Both the position numbers and the translations under genes were made by a program. Source: Anaeramoeba flamelloides (lineage: Eukaryota; Metamonada; Anaeramoebidae). Taken from it: DNA of 64,000 nt. Shown here in pieces: positions 22,455 to 35,464 of the stretch (the first letter of the stretch is position 1; every line of letters begins with the position of its first letter). The stretch covers positions 6,634,001 through 6,698,000 of the forward strand of contig JANTQA010000032.1 of NCBI GenBank assembly GCA_027625915.1, in the 5' to 3' direction. The notes beneath the pieces are model-generated. The model saw only the letters and a program-made list of their open reading frames with translations. It had not been told where the DNA came from and made no database searches.

Positions 22455-23819
22455 TTACAATTCCTTTGTAAGGATTATTATGATTTTTGAAAATAATTGA
22501 ACAATTCAAGTAACACAATTGGCCAAAACTCAAGACAATAAGATCTTTTAAAGTTGGAGTTGTTTATTGTGCGTTTCTGAAATAATCATCATTGTTTCCG
22601 GTTAGAAAACCGTCATGATTATTTTTCATTCTCACATTTCTTAATATGGGTTTCGAGATTTACGGATCTCATCTATTTTTTTGTTCATTTTTCATTAAAA
22701 AATCAACAAAAAATGTTTTTTTGATCCTAATTGGAGAAAAGTTTTGATGGGTATGACTCCACAATTTAAATGAGATTGGATTGAAAGGTTTATGACAACT
22801 TGGTGAATTTTCAGCATGGTTCTTAATAAATTAGACGAAAAAAATATCAAATTATTTGGAATTTATTTTTAATAAAATTATAGTTGTTTTAAAAAGGTTA
22901 GGACATGTTTATTAAAATACACTGTTTAGTTCACTCCTTAAAGCGTTGTGGGTAATACTTTTGAAAACTTTTTGTACTCGGATTTTAAAAATGACTGTAC
23001 AGTGGGGAGAAAATGCACTTCACGATCATGAAAAAATTTTTTCAAAAAAAAATCAAACATTTGCTAATTTTACACTTTTTGATAACTTCACTTATAATAA
23101 ACACTATTAGTTAATAAAGGATCTTGGATCAAAAAATAATTTTAAAGATATTTAACAATTTAAGTTGGAAAATTCAATTTTCCAGTAAGATTTTTTTTAA
23201 ATTTAATAGTAAATAATTTGAATATTTTTATTTACACAGTTAAGAGGTTATAATCATATATTTTAAAAGTATTTTAAATTTAATAAAAATCTTTCAAACT
23301 GATAACCAATTATTTAGACTATTATGAAATTATTTATTAATATAAATTTAAAAAAATCTTTTTTTTTTGATTTTCCGTTAAGTTTTTTTTACTTTTTGGA
23401 ATAAACTGAAAATTTATTAAAATTTTCGGTTTATTTCAAAAATTAAAAAAAACCTAGGACACTCACAATAATTACCATCAGTAATTTTTTTTCTCTGTTT
23501 CAGTTTTATTAGATGAGTACATTGTTTTCATAACTATTCGTTATTACCTATCAAAGTAAATATCTCCAAGTTGAATTAATCTCTAATTCATTCTTTCGTT
23601 TATTTGTAATTTTTTACCCGAAAAAATGCCTTTTTTTCTAGACTAGAGACTTTTCAAAATCGTAGTACTATTAACAACAATAAATACAACAGTCTCATGA
23701 ATTTAAAGTTCTGGAATTTTGATTATATTGTGAATAAACTTTATTATTCAAGATGAAAGGTTAAGGAATGGAGTAGTTTTGTCTAACTTTTTTTTTTTCA
23801 ATTTTATTTTTTCATACTA

Positions 23820-24180
23820 GTGTTGTCCAAACCCTAAAATTTGTGTTTCAAATTAAGCACTTTTATTTTTATTCTTGTATACAATAAAAACATCTAATTC
23901 AGTGCATAATAGTATAAACTTTGGCCAAATCAATTGTGAAGGTATAATCCATGATATTTTGAGAAAAATTTAAATTAGGTCTTGAATTTGTTTCAAATTT
24001 TTTATAATTTTCACTTTTTATGAAATTTTTGTTGTTTTGTTAAATTTTTTTCAAAAAATGATCCAGAAAAAAATTTCACAATTTGGTAGTTCGTATTTAG
24101 AATTTTCTTTTTAAATAATCGAACTTTAAGAAATCAATATCATGTTTACTTATTGTATATTGTCAGTTTCTTGGAGAGTT
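23820..24180 (+). repeat. Dispersed repeat R6, plus copy
   Basis: Partner of 21250-21570 (inverted) and of the intronic copy at 13690-14080 (direct). Contains 'gtttcaaattaagcac' and 'cgaactttaagaaatc'. Non-coding. Confidence 0.55.
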
Positions 24181-24842
24181 TAATGTATAAGCCTTCTCGA
24201 AAAAAGAAACACACTTTTTAAATTTTCACCCCACTACTATGAAAAAATAAATTCTGAAAATTAAAGTTAGCCAAGACTTAATATTGGATTTCAGTTTTAC
24301 ATCTTTTATAAATTATTTTTTCAAAGTTATCATAATTTTATGTTATTTTGAAAAAAAAGCTATTAAACTCATTAAGATTCGAATAACCCCCTTTTTCAAA
24401 ATTACCAGCTTTTGAAAAAAACACTTATTTTGGGGTATTTTTTTCTTTTGAAATAAGTTACAATGAATGAATTTTTGATTGAACACTAAGTAAGAAAAAA
24501 TAATAAATATTAAAACAGTTTGCCTAAAAAAACAGGGAAAATGCATTAAAACTCAAATATGAAAAAACAATAAAATGATAAAAAATATTCCAAAAATAAA
24601 AAAAAAACGCAGTTTTTCAATTTAATTTAGCGATATCTTTTGAAAGAAATATTCGATTTTATTTTAAAATTGAAAAATATGATTCTTTTTAGACTATTAA
24701 AAAAAAAATAGATGAAAATAATCTCTCCACAAAGTTAAATGAAAATTTTAAAAATTTTACAATTAAAAATGAAATATTACTAAAAATTTTCATTTTATTT
24801 TTTTTAATCCCCATTAATATCTAAATAAAGTTGAAAACCTTT

Positions 24843-26010
24843 TTCAAAATTGCTATATACTGTTTATTATTATTTGTTGCAAAATAAAGGTAATAAAATT
24901 TTCATTTAACTTTCCAAAAAAAAAATTTATAAATCATGTAACTTTTCAAATTTTTAATTATTAAAATCAGCTTAAATTATTAATTTGGAGTTTAGAATTG
25001 GGAACTTTTTTGATTTTTAATTCTTGAGATGTAATTATTTTGGAAAGCTGAATGAAAATTTTGATCTTTTTATTTTACAATTTACGGTATGTGGGTTTAT
25101 TTCAAAAATATAAAATTTTGAGATTGTTTTTTTGAAAAAAACTTCCGAGTTGTGCAGTTTACTCGTTTGAATGTTTTAAATTAGCAAAATAACGGTTGAG
25201 AGAAAAATGTTGGACACAGAAAAATGGTTTGACACCATTTATTAATTGGGAACATTAGTAAAATTGGTTTTTAATTTCTTTCGTTTGTGAAAAAACTAAA
25301 GAAAATAATTACAATCTACTTATTAGAATACGGATTAATGTAATTCTACTTTTTCAAAACCTTATCTCTTATAGTCTACAACAAGTTTAAAAATTACATT
25401 TTTCAGAATAATAAAGTTAACTTTTCTTCAATTTTGTATTTTTGTTAAAATAGCATGATCTACTTTAGTTATCAACCATTCAAATGAGTATTCTACACAA
25501 ACCACAGATACATGAACTTGTAACACACTTAAACCTGGATTTATATAAAATTCACCTCGTTATCAATAGGATTTGATTTTCAATTTTACTAATGTTCCCA
25601 ATTAATAAATGGTGTCAAACCATTTTTCTGTGTCCAACATTTTTCTCTCAACCGTTATTTTGCTAATTTAAAACATTCAAAAGAGTAAACTTCACAACTC
25701 GGAAGTTTTTTCAAAAAAACAATCTCAAAATTTTATATTTTTGAAATAAACCCACATACCGTAAATTGTAAAATAAAAAGATCAGTTATTTTCATTCAGC
25801 TTTACAAAATAATTACATTTCAAGAATTATTAAAAATCAAAAAAGTTCCCAATTCTAAACTCCAAATTAATAATTTAAGCTGATTTTAATAATTAAAAAT
25901 TTGAAAAGTTACATGATTTATAAATTTTTTTTTTGGAAAGTTAAATGAAAATTTTATTACCTTTATTTTGCAACAAATAATAATAAACAGTAATAGTATT
26001 TTTGAAAAAA
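24843..26010. repeat. Near-perfect palindrome of about 1.17 kb
   Basis: The left arm (about 24843-25266) and right arm (about 25581-26010) are inverted copies with few differences, around a 314-bp spacer. Each outer arm contains a family D element (24860-25084 and 25766-25990). The centre is the family A element at 25192-25655. The arms also match outside both elements (for example TTCCGAGTTGTG and CACAACTCGGAA), so the arms are one duplication-inversion or a foldback element and not two independent insertions. Hairpin formation would be strong. Confidence 0.85.
25192..25655. mobile_element. MITE family A, copy 1 (TA-flanked, centre of palindrome)
   Basis: 464 bp with ~75-bp terminal inverted repeats starting ACGGTTGAGAGAAAAATG, flanked by TA at 25190-25191 and 25656-25657. 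The TIR continues through GTTGGACACAG, reminiscent of Tc1/mariner ends. A second copy at 49070-49529 shares both ends and the centre. No transposase frame. Confidence 0.8.
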
Positions 26011-26598
26011 TTTTAAAAGTGTTACCCCAAACTGTCTAGTTCGCCTGTTTTGGGGAGTTTGAATAAGACTTGACAAAACTTTTTATCCTCATTTTTTTAA
26101 AAAGGACGGTCTTTTAAATTTTTTTTTTTTATTCGTTAAGGTAAATTGAAATTTTGGAGAAATAATTTGAAAAGTTTAAAGTCTCTCCATTTACATTTTG
26201 GTTTAAATTCTAGGTGTTGGTTAACTTTGTTTCAACTTTCTTTTCTCTCTTATTGTTTACAAATCTTTTAATTTTTGGAAAGTAAAAGAAAAATGATATC
26301 CTCTTTTTAAAATTGTTTTCAAAAAGTTGAACAAAAAAACTTTTTTAAATAAAGTCCTGAAAATTGATCGATTGAAGTTTGTCAACTATTCGAGAGACAC
26401 CTTTTTAAGATGTTGTATTGGCACTCTCCCAAGAAAAGATTAGGTTTGGCTTTCCTTTTGATAACTTTTTTGAAAATGGCTTGACAAGAACAGATTTTGT
26501 TTTGATATGAAAATGCTCTTTTCTTCTTACTGACAAAAAAACTCACCAAATAGCAAAGCCAAGAAGAAATTGCCTTAAACTTTTGAAAAGTGTAGAAA

Positions 26599-27279
26599 TT
26601 ATGAAAAGAAAAAAAATCTGTGGTGTTTGGAGTATAAAAAATATTTACTTTCGTTTTCGCTTTCGCTGTCGCTTTCGGTTTGTAATTCGAGATCAGTGTC
26701 AGTGTTTGAGTCGCTTTCTGAATCGGAAAGTACTCGTTTATTTTTGGTTTGTTCATTTTTTGGCTTTGTGTTGGTATTAAGATTCAGTGTGAATTTTTTA
26801 TTCATTAGTTTCTTGTTCTTTCCAATTGTTTTTTGTTTTTTCAATTTTTGTTCCTGTTCCTCTTCCCATTCAGAACTAGAACTAGTTCCAAAGCCATTGT
26901 TTTGGTTCACTTTGTTATTGTTTTGATGTTCTTCATCTTCTTGCGCTTTTTTTTTTGTTTTTGTTTTTGTCTTTGTCTTTGTATTTTTGTTCAAATTCAT
27001 TACAATTTGTTTTTTGGCCAGATCGTTATCGGTCTCAGTGTCACTGGAATTTGTATTAAATTGGTTCCTCTGTTTTATTGGTGAATAATTGTCATTGCTT
27101 AATTCAAAACCACCTTTCTGTTTTTGCTTTAGCTTTTCCAAATAAATGTCATCAGGTGTAAACCATAAAATTGGAATTTTTAAGTTATTTGATGTTACTG
27201 TCCAATGTAAATGCTCTCGACTCATTAACGGTGCAGTTGACGGTGGCCTAAGTACCAGTTTACCAAACATTGGTCCCAT
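26599..27279 (-). CDS. Charged low-complexity protein, function unknown
   Basis: 226 codons from ATG at 27279. The first ~50 residues are of normal composition (MGPMFGKLVLRPPSTAPLMS, then LKIPILWFTPDDIYLEKL). The rest is Lys/Asn/Glu/Ser-rich with KTKTKT runs and DSES/TDTD acidic blocks. The last ~14 residues before the stop lie after a plausible donor (GTAAAT, near 26652) and are hydrophobic and aromatic, so the true C-terminus may be in a downstream exon. The N-terminus shares MFGKLVLRPPS-like and PILW motifs with the orphan protein at 50397-51953 (LFGKVLIPS, PILW). No known family is recognised; a nuclear charged protein is only a guess. Confidence 0.6.
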   Translation of the reverse strand: MGPMFGKLVLRPPSTAPLMSREHLHWTVTSNNLKIPILWFTPDDIYLEKLKQKQKGGFELSNDNYSPIKQRNQFNTNSSDTETDNDLAKKQIVMNLNKNTKTKTKTKTKKKAQEDEEHQNNNKVNQNNGFGTSSSSEWEEEQEQKLKKQKTIGKNKKLMNKKFTLNLNTNTKPKNEQTKNKRVLSDSESDSNTDTDLELQTESDSESENESKYFLYSKHHRFFFFS

Positions 27280-27557
27280 TTTGATTGATATTAGTTTATT
27301 TTTGAAAAGAAGTGAAGGTTTTTTGTTTTTTAAAAAATTAACTTTTTGAAATTCAAAATGAGAAAAGAAAAAATTTGTTGAAATAAAAAACGAAAAAAAA
27401 TAAAAGTAATTCCATTTTGGAGTTTAATCAAAAAAGGAAAGGTATTGGGTTTTTAGTTCAATTGTATAGATTTTCTGAAAAAGGTAAACCTTGAAAAAAT
27501 TTTTTGAGAAAAGTAATTTGGTTTTAACTTTACCAATTTTTAAATGGTAAAGTTTTT

Positions 27558-27790
27558 GAATTACTGTCATTTGTAAAATAAAAAGATCAAATTTTTCATT
27601 CAGCTTTCCCAAAATAATCTCGTTTCCAAGAATTAAAACCAAACCAAAGATCCCCAATTCTTAAAGGGAAACAAATAATTTAAGATTGTTAAAAGAATTA
27701 ATAATTTGAAATTATACTTTTATTTTTAAAAATCTTTTTTTGGAAAGCCTAATGAAAATTTTGTTCCATTTATTTTGCAACAAATAGTAA
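27558..27790 (+). repeat. MITE-like family D, copy 4
   Basis: About 230 bp beginning 'tttgtaaaataaaaagatca' and ending 'tttattttgcaacaaatag', with internal inverted ends 'tttttcattcagctttcc' / 'ggaaagcctaatgaaaatt'. Direct relative of 25766-25990. Confidence 0.7.
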
Positions 27791-28439
27791 GGTTTGTGTT
27801 TTGTAATTTTTGAATGATTTTCAGTCTGGAAAATTTTATTTAATTGTAAAATGCAATAACATTGAAAAAAATTTTTCATTTAATTTCCAGTTTTCATTTT
27901 TTAAGGGTGTCAAGACCAGAGGAAAGATAAATCCACAATGTTAATTCAAACACTAAGTGTTGATATTGGTTGAACTGCTTCTGATCTGAGCTTGAAAAAT
28001 ATTTTCATAGTTCAAAAAATTAAGTTTATTTTTGTTTTATTTTTTGTTCATTATTATTTTATAATGGAGGTGTAATTAACTTATATATCTGTTAAAAGTA
28101 CATCAAAGTTTTTAAAAGTAATAATTAAATTATATAAACTCCAAATAACAAAAATTATGAAACAAAAAAATAATAAATGTAACAATTAATTGATATATAT
28201 ATATAGAAGCTTAATTTCAAAAATGGGGGCAGATTTTTCATCAGAAAAAAATTAGTTTAATTTTTTTTTTTTTTGAATAATAATGTATTTTACTAAATTT
28301 TTTAGATACAATATCAAATATAGATTAACAAATAAAAATATAGTGATATCATTTTATTTTTTGAAAGACAAATGAAAAAAAAAATAATAATAATAATAAA
28401 ATTTTCCACCAATTTTGAAATGTATTATATATATATATA

Positions 28440-28690
28440 TATAATGTATTCAGGAACAAATAATTATTAAATATTTCTAATAATGCACTTTTGAATCATT
28501 CTAAACATAAAAAAACCTAGTATTCTAAAAATTAAAAAAAAAAACTAAAAAAAATCTAACCTACATTTTTCAAATTAGCATAACTTATTTTTTAAGCCTA
28601 ATATTTAAGTGAAAGGGTTAACAATAATTTTTTTTTGGTATAAATTTATTTATTTTAAAAGACTTTATATCGTCTTAATTTTATTTTTTT
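28440..28690 (+). repeat. Dispersed repeat R3 fragment
   Basis: Diverged match to 3385-3645: 'tcaggaacaaataatta', 'gaatcattctaaacata' and 'ttttaaaagacttta' are in the same order as in the long R3 copy. Confidence 0.5.
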
Positions 28691-28742
28691 ATCTAAATAT
28701 TTTTATTTTTTAAGGTTTCCAATTCTTGAAATTTGAAAATTG

Positions 28743-29172
28743 GGCAGTAGTTATTGGGTGTATTTATTTGTTAATTTGGTTCTTAACTGTCTGATATTTG
28801 ACTTGGCATGGGTTTTAATAGTAGTTCAAAATGGTAATTTTTGACAATTTATTTTTTTTCTTCCAAATTCTGACCTGAAGAATGTAAAACTAATTGATTG
28901 AAATTTTTAATTCACTACAATTTTATTTGGATTTTTTGTAAAGATTATTGTTTTTTTTTTACTTAATTGGAAAAAAATATTTTCAAACCCAAAAAAAAAC
29001 AAATTTTTTATTAAATAACTATCACTATATATTAGCTTTAGACATTTCAATGTGGATTTTGGAAGTAAAAAAAATAATTAAATTGTCAAAAATGCCATTT
29101 TGTACTACTATTAAAACACAAACAAGTCCAATATCTGTCAGTTAAGAACCAAATTATCAAATAACTACACGT
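28743..29172. mobile_element. Non-autonomous TIR element, about 430 bp
   Basis: Inverted arms of roughly 110 bp: 'taatttggttcttaactg' on the left mirrors 'cagttaagaaccaaatta' on the right, and the match continues inward (TTTTAATAGTAG / CTACTATTAAAA; AAAATGG / CCATTTT). Ends are near 'cagtagttatt' and 'aataactacac'. The left arm has a ~12-bp insertion. Target duplication is not clear. No protein. Single copy in this window. Confidence 0.65.
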
Positions 29173-30409
29173 GGTAAAGGATTTCCTATTTTTCAAATTT
29201 CAGGGATTATAAAAAATGGGTGGGAAATTATGATTTTTCAAATTTGGTCAAATTCCCGCATTGTTAAAATTCCAATTTTTTTAAAAATAGTCAATTATAT
29301 TGAATTATCTTAGTTGTATGTATTTTAAAAACCCCTTCATAGTCTGTCTTTTAAGGTAATTTAGGGTATTTTAACTTGGTTTGGATATCATTTTAGGGAA
29401 TTTTAGCGAGGATTTTGAAAAAAATTAATTAAGAGAGGGATTAGACTTTAGTAACTTATTTTAAGGGTAGAAAAAAAATTCCAAATAATATTGATTGTTA
29501 AAATTGGGTTTTGAATAAATTATTAAAAATATTCAGTATTGATAATTTCAACATTTTGGATTTTCTACAATTTAAGTAATAAAATACTACTAATCACAAA
29601 ATAAACCTATTGATTTTTTTCCTCTGGTAATGATTAAAAACCATAAAAAACTTTTGTACCTCGAAAAATAATCAGAAAAATCTTCAAAAATAGGAAAAAA
29701 ATACAATTTAACCAATTTTGAATTTCTCTAAATTTGGAATTTAATAATATCAGCTATTTCCAATAAAATGGGGCAATTTTATTTTAAAATATCTCTATTA
29801 AACGCAATCTTCAAAAAAGTATTTAAACACCCAAAATCATTAACTACCATCTATCGATTCTTGATAGTAATTCAATTTGTTTATTAATATTGTATTACAT
29901 AAATAAAAAATATTAAAATTTCTGATCTTGATTTTATCTGATATTTTTTAGTCGAAAATGGTTTTAATTATTTTCTTTTTGATCAAAAAAATCGTTTTCA
30001 TAACTTGTTTAATTACATCAAATTTTCAAGTAGAATTGAAAGAATATAACTGCATTTTATTGTTTTAAAAAATCATTTGTACCCTTTCCATATTTTCATT
30101 TTTTTATTGAAATTGGTTGTACCTTGTTTTCACCAAAACAAGTCCTATTTTTTTTTTTTTCATTTTCTGGAAATATTTCAACTCACAAATTTCGAAATAA
30201 ATCATATTCATTGATTAATTCGGTATTAATATTCAACTGATTTTAGTATTGTCAATTCATGAATACCTTCACCTGCAATGATGATTTTTTACGATATGTA
30301 AAAAAAAATGCCACAATTTTTTGGAAATACCTTAGATTTTTTTAAAGATCTTGTGTTTTGTTTACAACTTAAAAAATGAAATAAAAAGAAATTTCAAAAT
30401 AGATGATTT

Positions 30410-30600
30410 AAATTAGAAATACAAATCAAAAAAAAAAAAGAAAAAAAAAGAAATTGTAAATGAAAAAGAAAAAAGAAATCAAAACTTGACAAAATTAAAA
30501 AAAAACAATCTGATTGAAAATTTGAAAATTTTATTTTGTAAGAATCTTGGAATAAAACTCAACAAAACCACTTCCAATAACATTCTAAAGTGATACAATT
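30410..30600 (+). repeat. Dispersed repeat R3 fragment (3' end)
   Basis: Matches the end of the long R3 copy (about 3720-3910): an A-rich block followed by 'aatcttggaataaaactcaa' and 'ccacttccaata' in the same order. Confidence 0.4.
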
Positions 30601-32593
30601 TTTAAAAAAAAAATATTTTAGTTCTCATTTTATTGTAACGAGAAGTTAATTATAGCAATAATCAAAAAAAATTTTTTCATATAAAATTATGAATAATCCA
30701 AATAACTTCATTAAATAAAATAACATATAATCCCTTTATAGATCAAATTCATTGACAATCAATTTGTATAAATGTTTAAATTCTTCAACTGGTGCAGACA
30801 TTCTTCTAAATTTTATTCTTCGAAAAGGTTTTAAATTTTAAACCCGATTTATTTCAATTTGAATTTTTATTGTTTCCTTTTCACCTTTACCTTCGATACC
30901 ACAATCTAAGACAAATTTACTTTTCGATTTAAAAGAAATATTATTTTTTTTTAAGATTTGTTTTAAGGTTTTTAGCAAAGTTTTTTGTGATTTTTCTGTA
31001 ATTAGAGAAGGGTTCAAGGGTTCTTTCATAATGTTAAGTTCCCCCTCACTATTATTTGTTTTTCTATTAAGGGTTATTTTTTTTGATTGTGATAAATCAT
31101 TTTCATTGATTTTGGGTATGTTACAGCCAACTGTAAGTGCACGATTTTTGTTAATTCTTTTATAAGGCATAATCTTTTTTTTTATATTAATTTTTTCTCT
31201 GGTTTTATTAAAAAGTTTCATTTGTATGCCAGATTTTTTTTTAATAATCTTCATTTTCTTATTTTTTTTTTCAATTTCTTTTTCATTAAAATTTTTTTTG
31301 GACCCTTCTTTTTGATCACTGTGTACATTCAATTCACCAACACCGAAATCCTTATTTTTTTTTTTTGGGTTATTTTTTTTTTTAATTTTTTTTTGTCTTT
31401 TTTTTTTTTTCCTTTGTTGTTTTTTCTCAACAAAGCCCCCTATTGAGAAACTGTAATCCAATATTTCTTTATATTGTAAATTATTTGTTGAAAAATTGTC
31501 GGTAATATTATTTTTTTTTTTACCCCTTACGAAAATCTTTCGTTTTGTTTTTGGAGAATATTTTTTGTGTAATTGAGAAAAAAAAGACTTTTCTTTTGGG
31601 AGTGGATATTGATTTTTCTCTTGATTTTTATTTTTGATCTTTTCCTTTTCTGGTATTTGTTTGAGTTTAGTATCCTTTTGGTTTGTATTTGTGTTTGTAT
31701 TTTCAGTGATTGGATTAGAATTGTCCATGTTTTGATATTCATGAAATCTACCCTCTTTCTCTTGCTTTCGAATAATCAAAAAGTTGCCATGTGCTGAGAA
31801 AAGTGCTTTGATTGCAAATCCTTCAGCAAATCTTTATAGTTAGAGCCAAGAGGTGTCATCTTGATCACAATCAAGGGATTGATCAATTCACCAGAATAGA
31901 AACTTGTTGCATCTAATAATTGTTTAGTGACTATATCCTGTTTAAACCATTCATGTTTTTTGACTTGGTTTATCGAGTATCTAAGTTTGGGATCAATGAA
32001 TAACATTTTTGAAATCAAATCCTTTGCGCTTTCAGAAATAAATTTGGGGTAATTAATTGTTTTAGATATTTTTTTTGCCACTAATGCACGTATATTCCTG
32101 GTTTCATACGGGAAATGTCCAACAAGAAGTACATACAAAAGCACACCTAATGACCATACATCAGTTTTTAATCCATCATATTCTTTTGCTTGGAGCACCT
32201 CTGGTGCAGCGTACGATGCAGATCCACAAAATGTATTCAATAATACGTTACCTTTTGTAAAATTTGATAACCCAAAATCAATAATTTTAATCTTGAAATC
32301 TGATGTTAATAATAAATTTTCCAATTTTAGATCTCGATGAACAATATCATTGGAATGGCAATATGCAATTCCTATTTAATTAATTAGATATTAATTTTTG
32401 GGGAGTATTTTGAAATAGGTTATTCATATATATTTTATAGTAAATTAGAGTTTTTTTTTATTTTATAGATAAGTATTTAATTTTACGACTTGATCAGTAA
32501 AAGAGAGAACTTTGAAGTAACTCAATTCTTAAATTTTAATTCAAAGATAAATTTCGAAATTTAGTTTATTTTAAGATTTTATCGATTCCAAAT

Positions 32594-33180
32594 AATTATA
32601 AACTCCATTTCACCCAAAGGTTAACCAAAATAAAAAAGTCACTTTATTTTTAAGAATAAACCAACATGATTGTTTAGAAATACTAGAAATAATAAACGTC
32701 CTATTAGAGTCGATAATCATCAAAGAAAATCCTGAATCAAACCATAAATATAAAAAAAAAATAAAAATGTTATAAAAAATTTTTTAGAACTTTTCATTGG
32801 AACGTCTCTTGCAAAATTTCTAAATTTCTTTCGGAAAGTAAAATTGTTGACAATAAGATTGTTGACTTGTAAATGTATGAATTTTAAAAGAACATACAAA
32901 AACTCACTTTTCTTAATGTTTATTTGGATTTTCAAACATTTTTTTTTTTTCGAAATTGACTTTTTGAAAAACAAAAGAACAAAAAAAATAGAAGAAAACA
33001 AAAAAAAAAAAAAAAATCTAAAAACATAAAAAAAAAAAATAATCAAAAGAAGAAAAAATGATTTTGATTTAAAAATTGAAAATTTAGTTTGAGAAGAATA
33101 ATTTATTAAACTCATAGAATATGTTCTATTTCTCAAAAAAACTGGACCTAATTGATTGACAAAGAGTTTATTATATAAAA
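32594..33180 (+). repeat. Dispersed repeat R3, copy without the MITE
   Basis: Matches about 2548-3300 in order: 'aactccatttcacccaa', 'attgtttagaaata', 'cattggaacgtctct', 'tagaatatgttctattt'. At the position where the first copy holds the family B MITE this copy simply reads 'tttctttcggaaagtaaaat'. It lies inside intron 2 of the kinase pseudogene. Confidence 0.6.
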
Positions 33181-33699
33181 AGGGGCGTGTGGTGTTATTA
33201 CAAATTCTAAATTAAATTCAATATGTTAAAACAACAAAAATCGTCAAGCCTTATAAAATTGATTTTTTTTTGAACATATTTAAACATTTAAAAGAATACA
33301 AAATCTAGAATTACATTTAATTTCAAAATAATTATAAGTTTTTGAAATATTTCAAATTATTTTTTTGTTTTTTGTTTTGAGTTTATTTTTTGAAATGTAA
33401 CCTGTTTTGTTCTATAGATGATTTTTTTTCAAAATTGAATTTTTTTATGTTAAAAATTTTGAATGGTGGTTTCTAAAAAATTTTGTTGAGAGTTTGTATT
33501 ATAGTATTAAAAAATGAATACAAACTACAAAAGCAAATATTTTTTCAATTATTTATTTCAAAGATTAATTCAATAATCATCATAATAAAAAGCCAATAAC
33601 TGGGTAATTATTTTTTTTTTCCCTTTTACAAATTAAGTTGTAACATCAATATATTTCCAAGATGTGTGAAATAATTTATTAAAATAACCGATTTGCTTA

Positions 33700-33901
33700 C
33701 ACTCATTTCCACTTTTAAAACAGAGATTTTTACAAAAAAATAAGGCAACTTAAAAAATATCAAATTAATGAACATTTTTTCAAATTTGTTTTTTTTTTTA
33801 CAAAATTATTTTACTAGAAACCGGATTTTGTTACTTAATTTTTGATTTTTTTAATGAATTAATTTTTTTAGCAGTTTGAACATTATAGATGGAACTAACT
33901 T
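33700..33901. mobile_element. Palindromic MITE family B, degenerate copy 3
   Basis: About 202 bp with weakened inverted arms: CACTCATTTCCACTTTTAAA on the left and 'gatggaactaactt' on the right, TA on both sides (33698-33699, 33902-33903), and the same centre (ttactagaaa...) as the copies at 2793 and 4005. Older than those two, judging by divergence. Confidence 0.55.
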
Positions 33902-35464
33902 TAATTATTTAATTTTTTATCTGTTAATCTGTATTAGTTAACAAATTCTGAAAAAGATATTTTTTAGTTAAAGAGTCTGAATATTGTTGATTCAACATTT
34001 AAATTCATCACGGAATGCAGATCATTTTCAAAAAATTTTCTGGGTTTTTTCTGATACAATGGGCATTTTTAATTATTGAGATCAACTTTTTTTTCCCTTC
34101 TTTGAAACAAATTATTTTTTAGAGGGATTTGAACCTTCAAAAATTATTGTGTATTACCTAATATAACAACAAATTTTAATTTTATATTTCCTTTTAGTAG
34201 AATTAAATACCTTAAGTGTCTAGTCAATTATCCGGGATTTGTTCTATACTGAAGTGGAAACTTGAAATAAAAATAAATGGTGCGTAAAAAGCACTTCTTT
34301 TGATAGAAGAACTTCAAATAAAAAAAAAAGTTTCATAGGATCTCAATCACAAAAAATGAAATTCCAATAATAAAAAAAAAATCAAAGATTACAAAGTTTC
34401 AAAAATATAAAAAAGAAAAAAAAAAATTTAAAAAAAGATTCTAGAGCTTTAATTTCCCATTTTTAAATCTAATTTTTATATTATTTTATATTTCCTAATG
34501 TCTAAATTATATCAATTTAAAACAAATTATTTTCTTTCAGTGCAGATTTACTTTTATTTGATTTGAACCAATTTGTGGTTATTTTATTACCTTATATATT
34601 TGAAAAAGTAAGGATTTTGTTACAGTCATTTTAATAAAATAAATTATTTAAAAAAATGAAAAAAAAATCCTCGTGATCTCAAAAAAGGTGATATGCTGGG
34701 ACTTTGAAATATACAGGGTTGTTTTTCGAATACGAATTCACAACTATTTAAAGTGGAATTTGAGTGTTTATCTTTAATGTACTTTTAAAAAAAAAATCAT
34801 GATAATTCCTTATAAAATTTTAGAGATCTTTTGCGTCTCACTTGTTGGTTAGTTTTTGATTTTTATTACCCTTAAAAATAATATAAAAAATGATTTTTTT
34901 TTTCTGATTTTAGAAACATTATTTTTCAAACTAATAGTTCACCCTTGGATTAATTGTCCTGGTTTTTAAAAAAAAATTTTGAGTAAATTTTCACTAATTT
35001 ATTTTTTGATTTTTTCCTTGTAATTTTTTGTTCAAAAAAGATAAAAAATTTTGAAAACAGTGTATGAATAACATGAAGAAGAAATTAGATTTTTTTCAAA
35101 TTTAAAATAATTATTGTAATTTTTTAGGAATTATGTTGATTTTTTAGATTCGATTATTTGAAAAAATTATGGTTTTAACATTTAAAATTGGAAATTGTAC
35201 ACTTTCTTCGTAGAAAAAAAGATTTCTTTCATAGAATATAATGTTTTTTTTTTAAAGAATGTCGAAAAATGTTGAATTTTGGAACTTTTCATAAAATGTA
35301 AAAAATGAATCAAACCCATAAAAACAAATAATTTATTTTTGTAAATATAATTAAAGAAAGTTGGGTCGGGCAGTAATCATATTTTTACTTATTATTTCAA
35401 TTTCAAGATTTGGTTAAATATTTTGAATTTCCATTCAAATTTACAATTATAGTAGTGAAAAAAA

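Larger units (their letters stand above)
20092..26598. other. 6.5-kb gene-free, repeat-rich interval
   Basis: I find no gene here. It contains repeat R1 copy 2, a T33 run, an inverted pair of R6 repeats (21250-21570 and 23820-24180), an (AG)n microsatellite and the large palindrome at 24843-26010, listed separately. Confidence 0.5.
27280..30735. other. Gene-free interval with several repeats
   Basis: No gene found. Contains family D copy (27558-27790), an R3 fragment (28440-28690), a TIR element (28743-29172) and another R3 fragment (30410-30600). Confidence 0.5.

Noticed and set aside
22348-22533. Minus-strand open frame with alternating Leu-Ser
   Set aside because: It is only the translation of the (AG)n microsatellite.
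26382-26756. Minus-strand frame of 124 codons overlapping the charged protein gene
   Set aside because: Mostly the out-of-frame shadow of the low-complexity coding region; the part below 26599 has no family match.
32720-33136. Phe/Lys-rich minus-strand frame
   Set aside because: Lies entirely in repeat R3 and reads through homopolymers.
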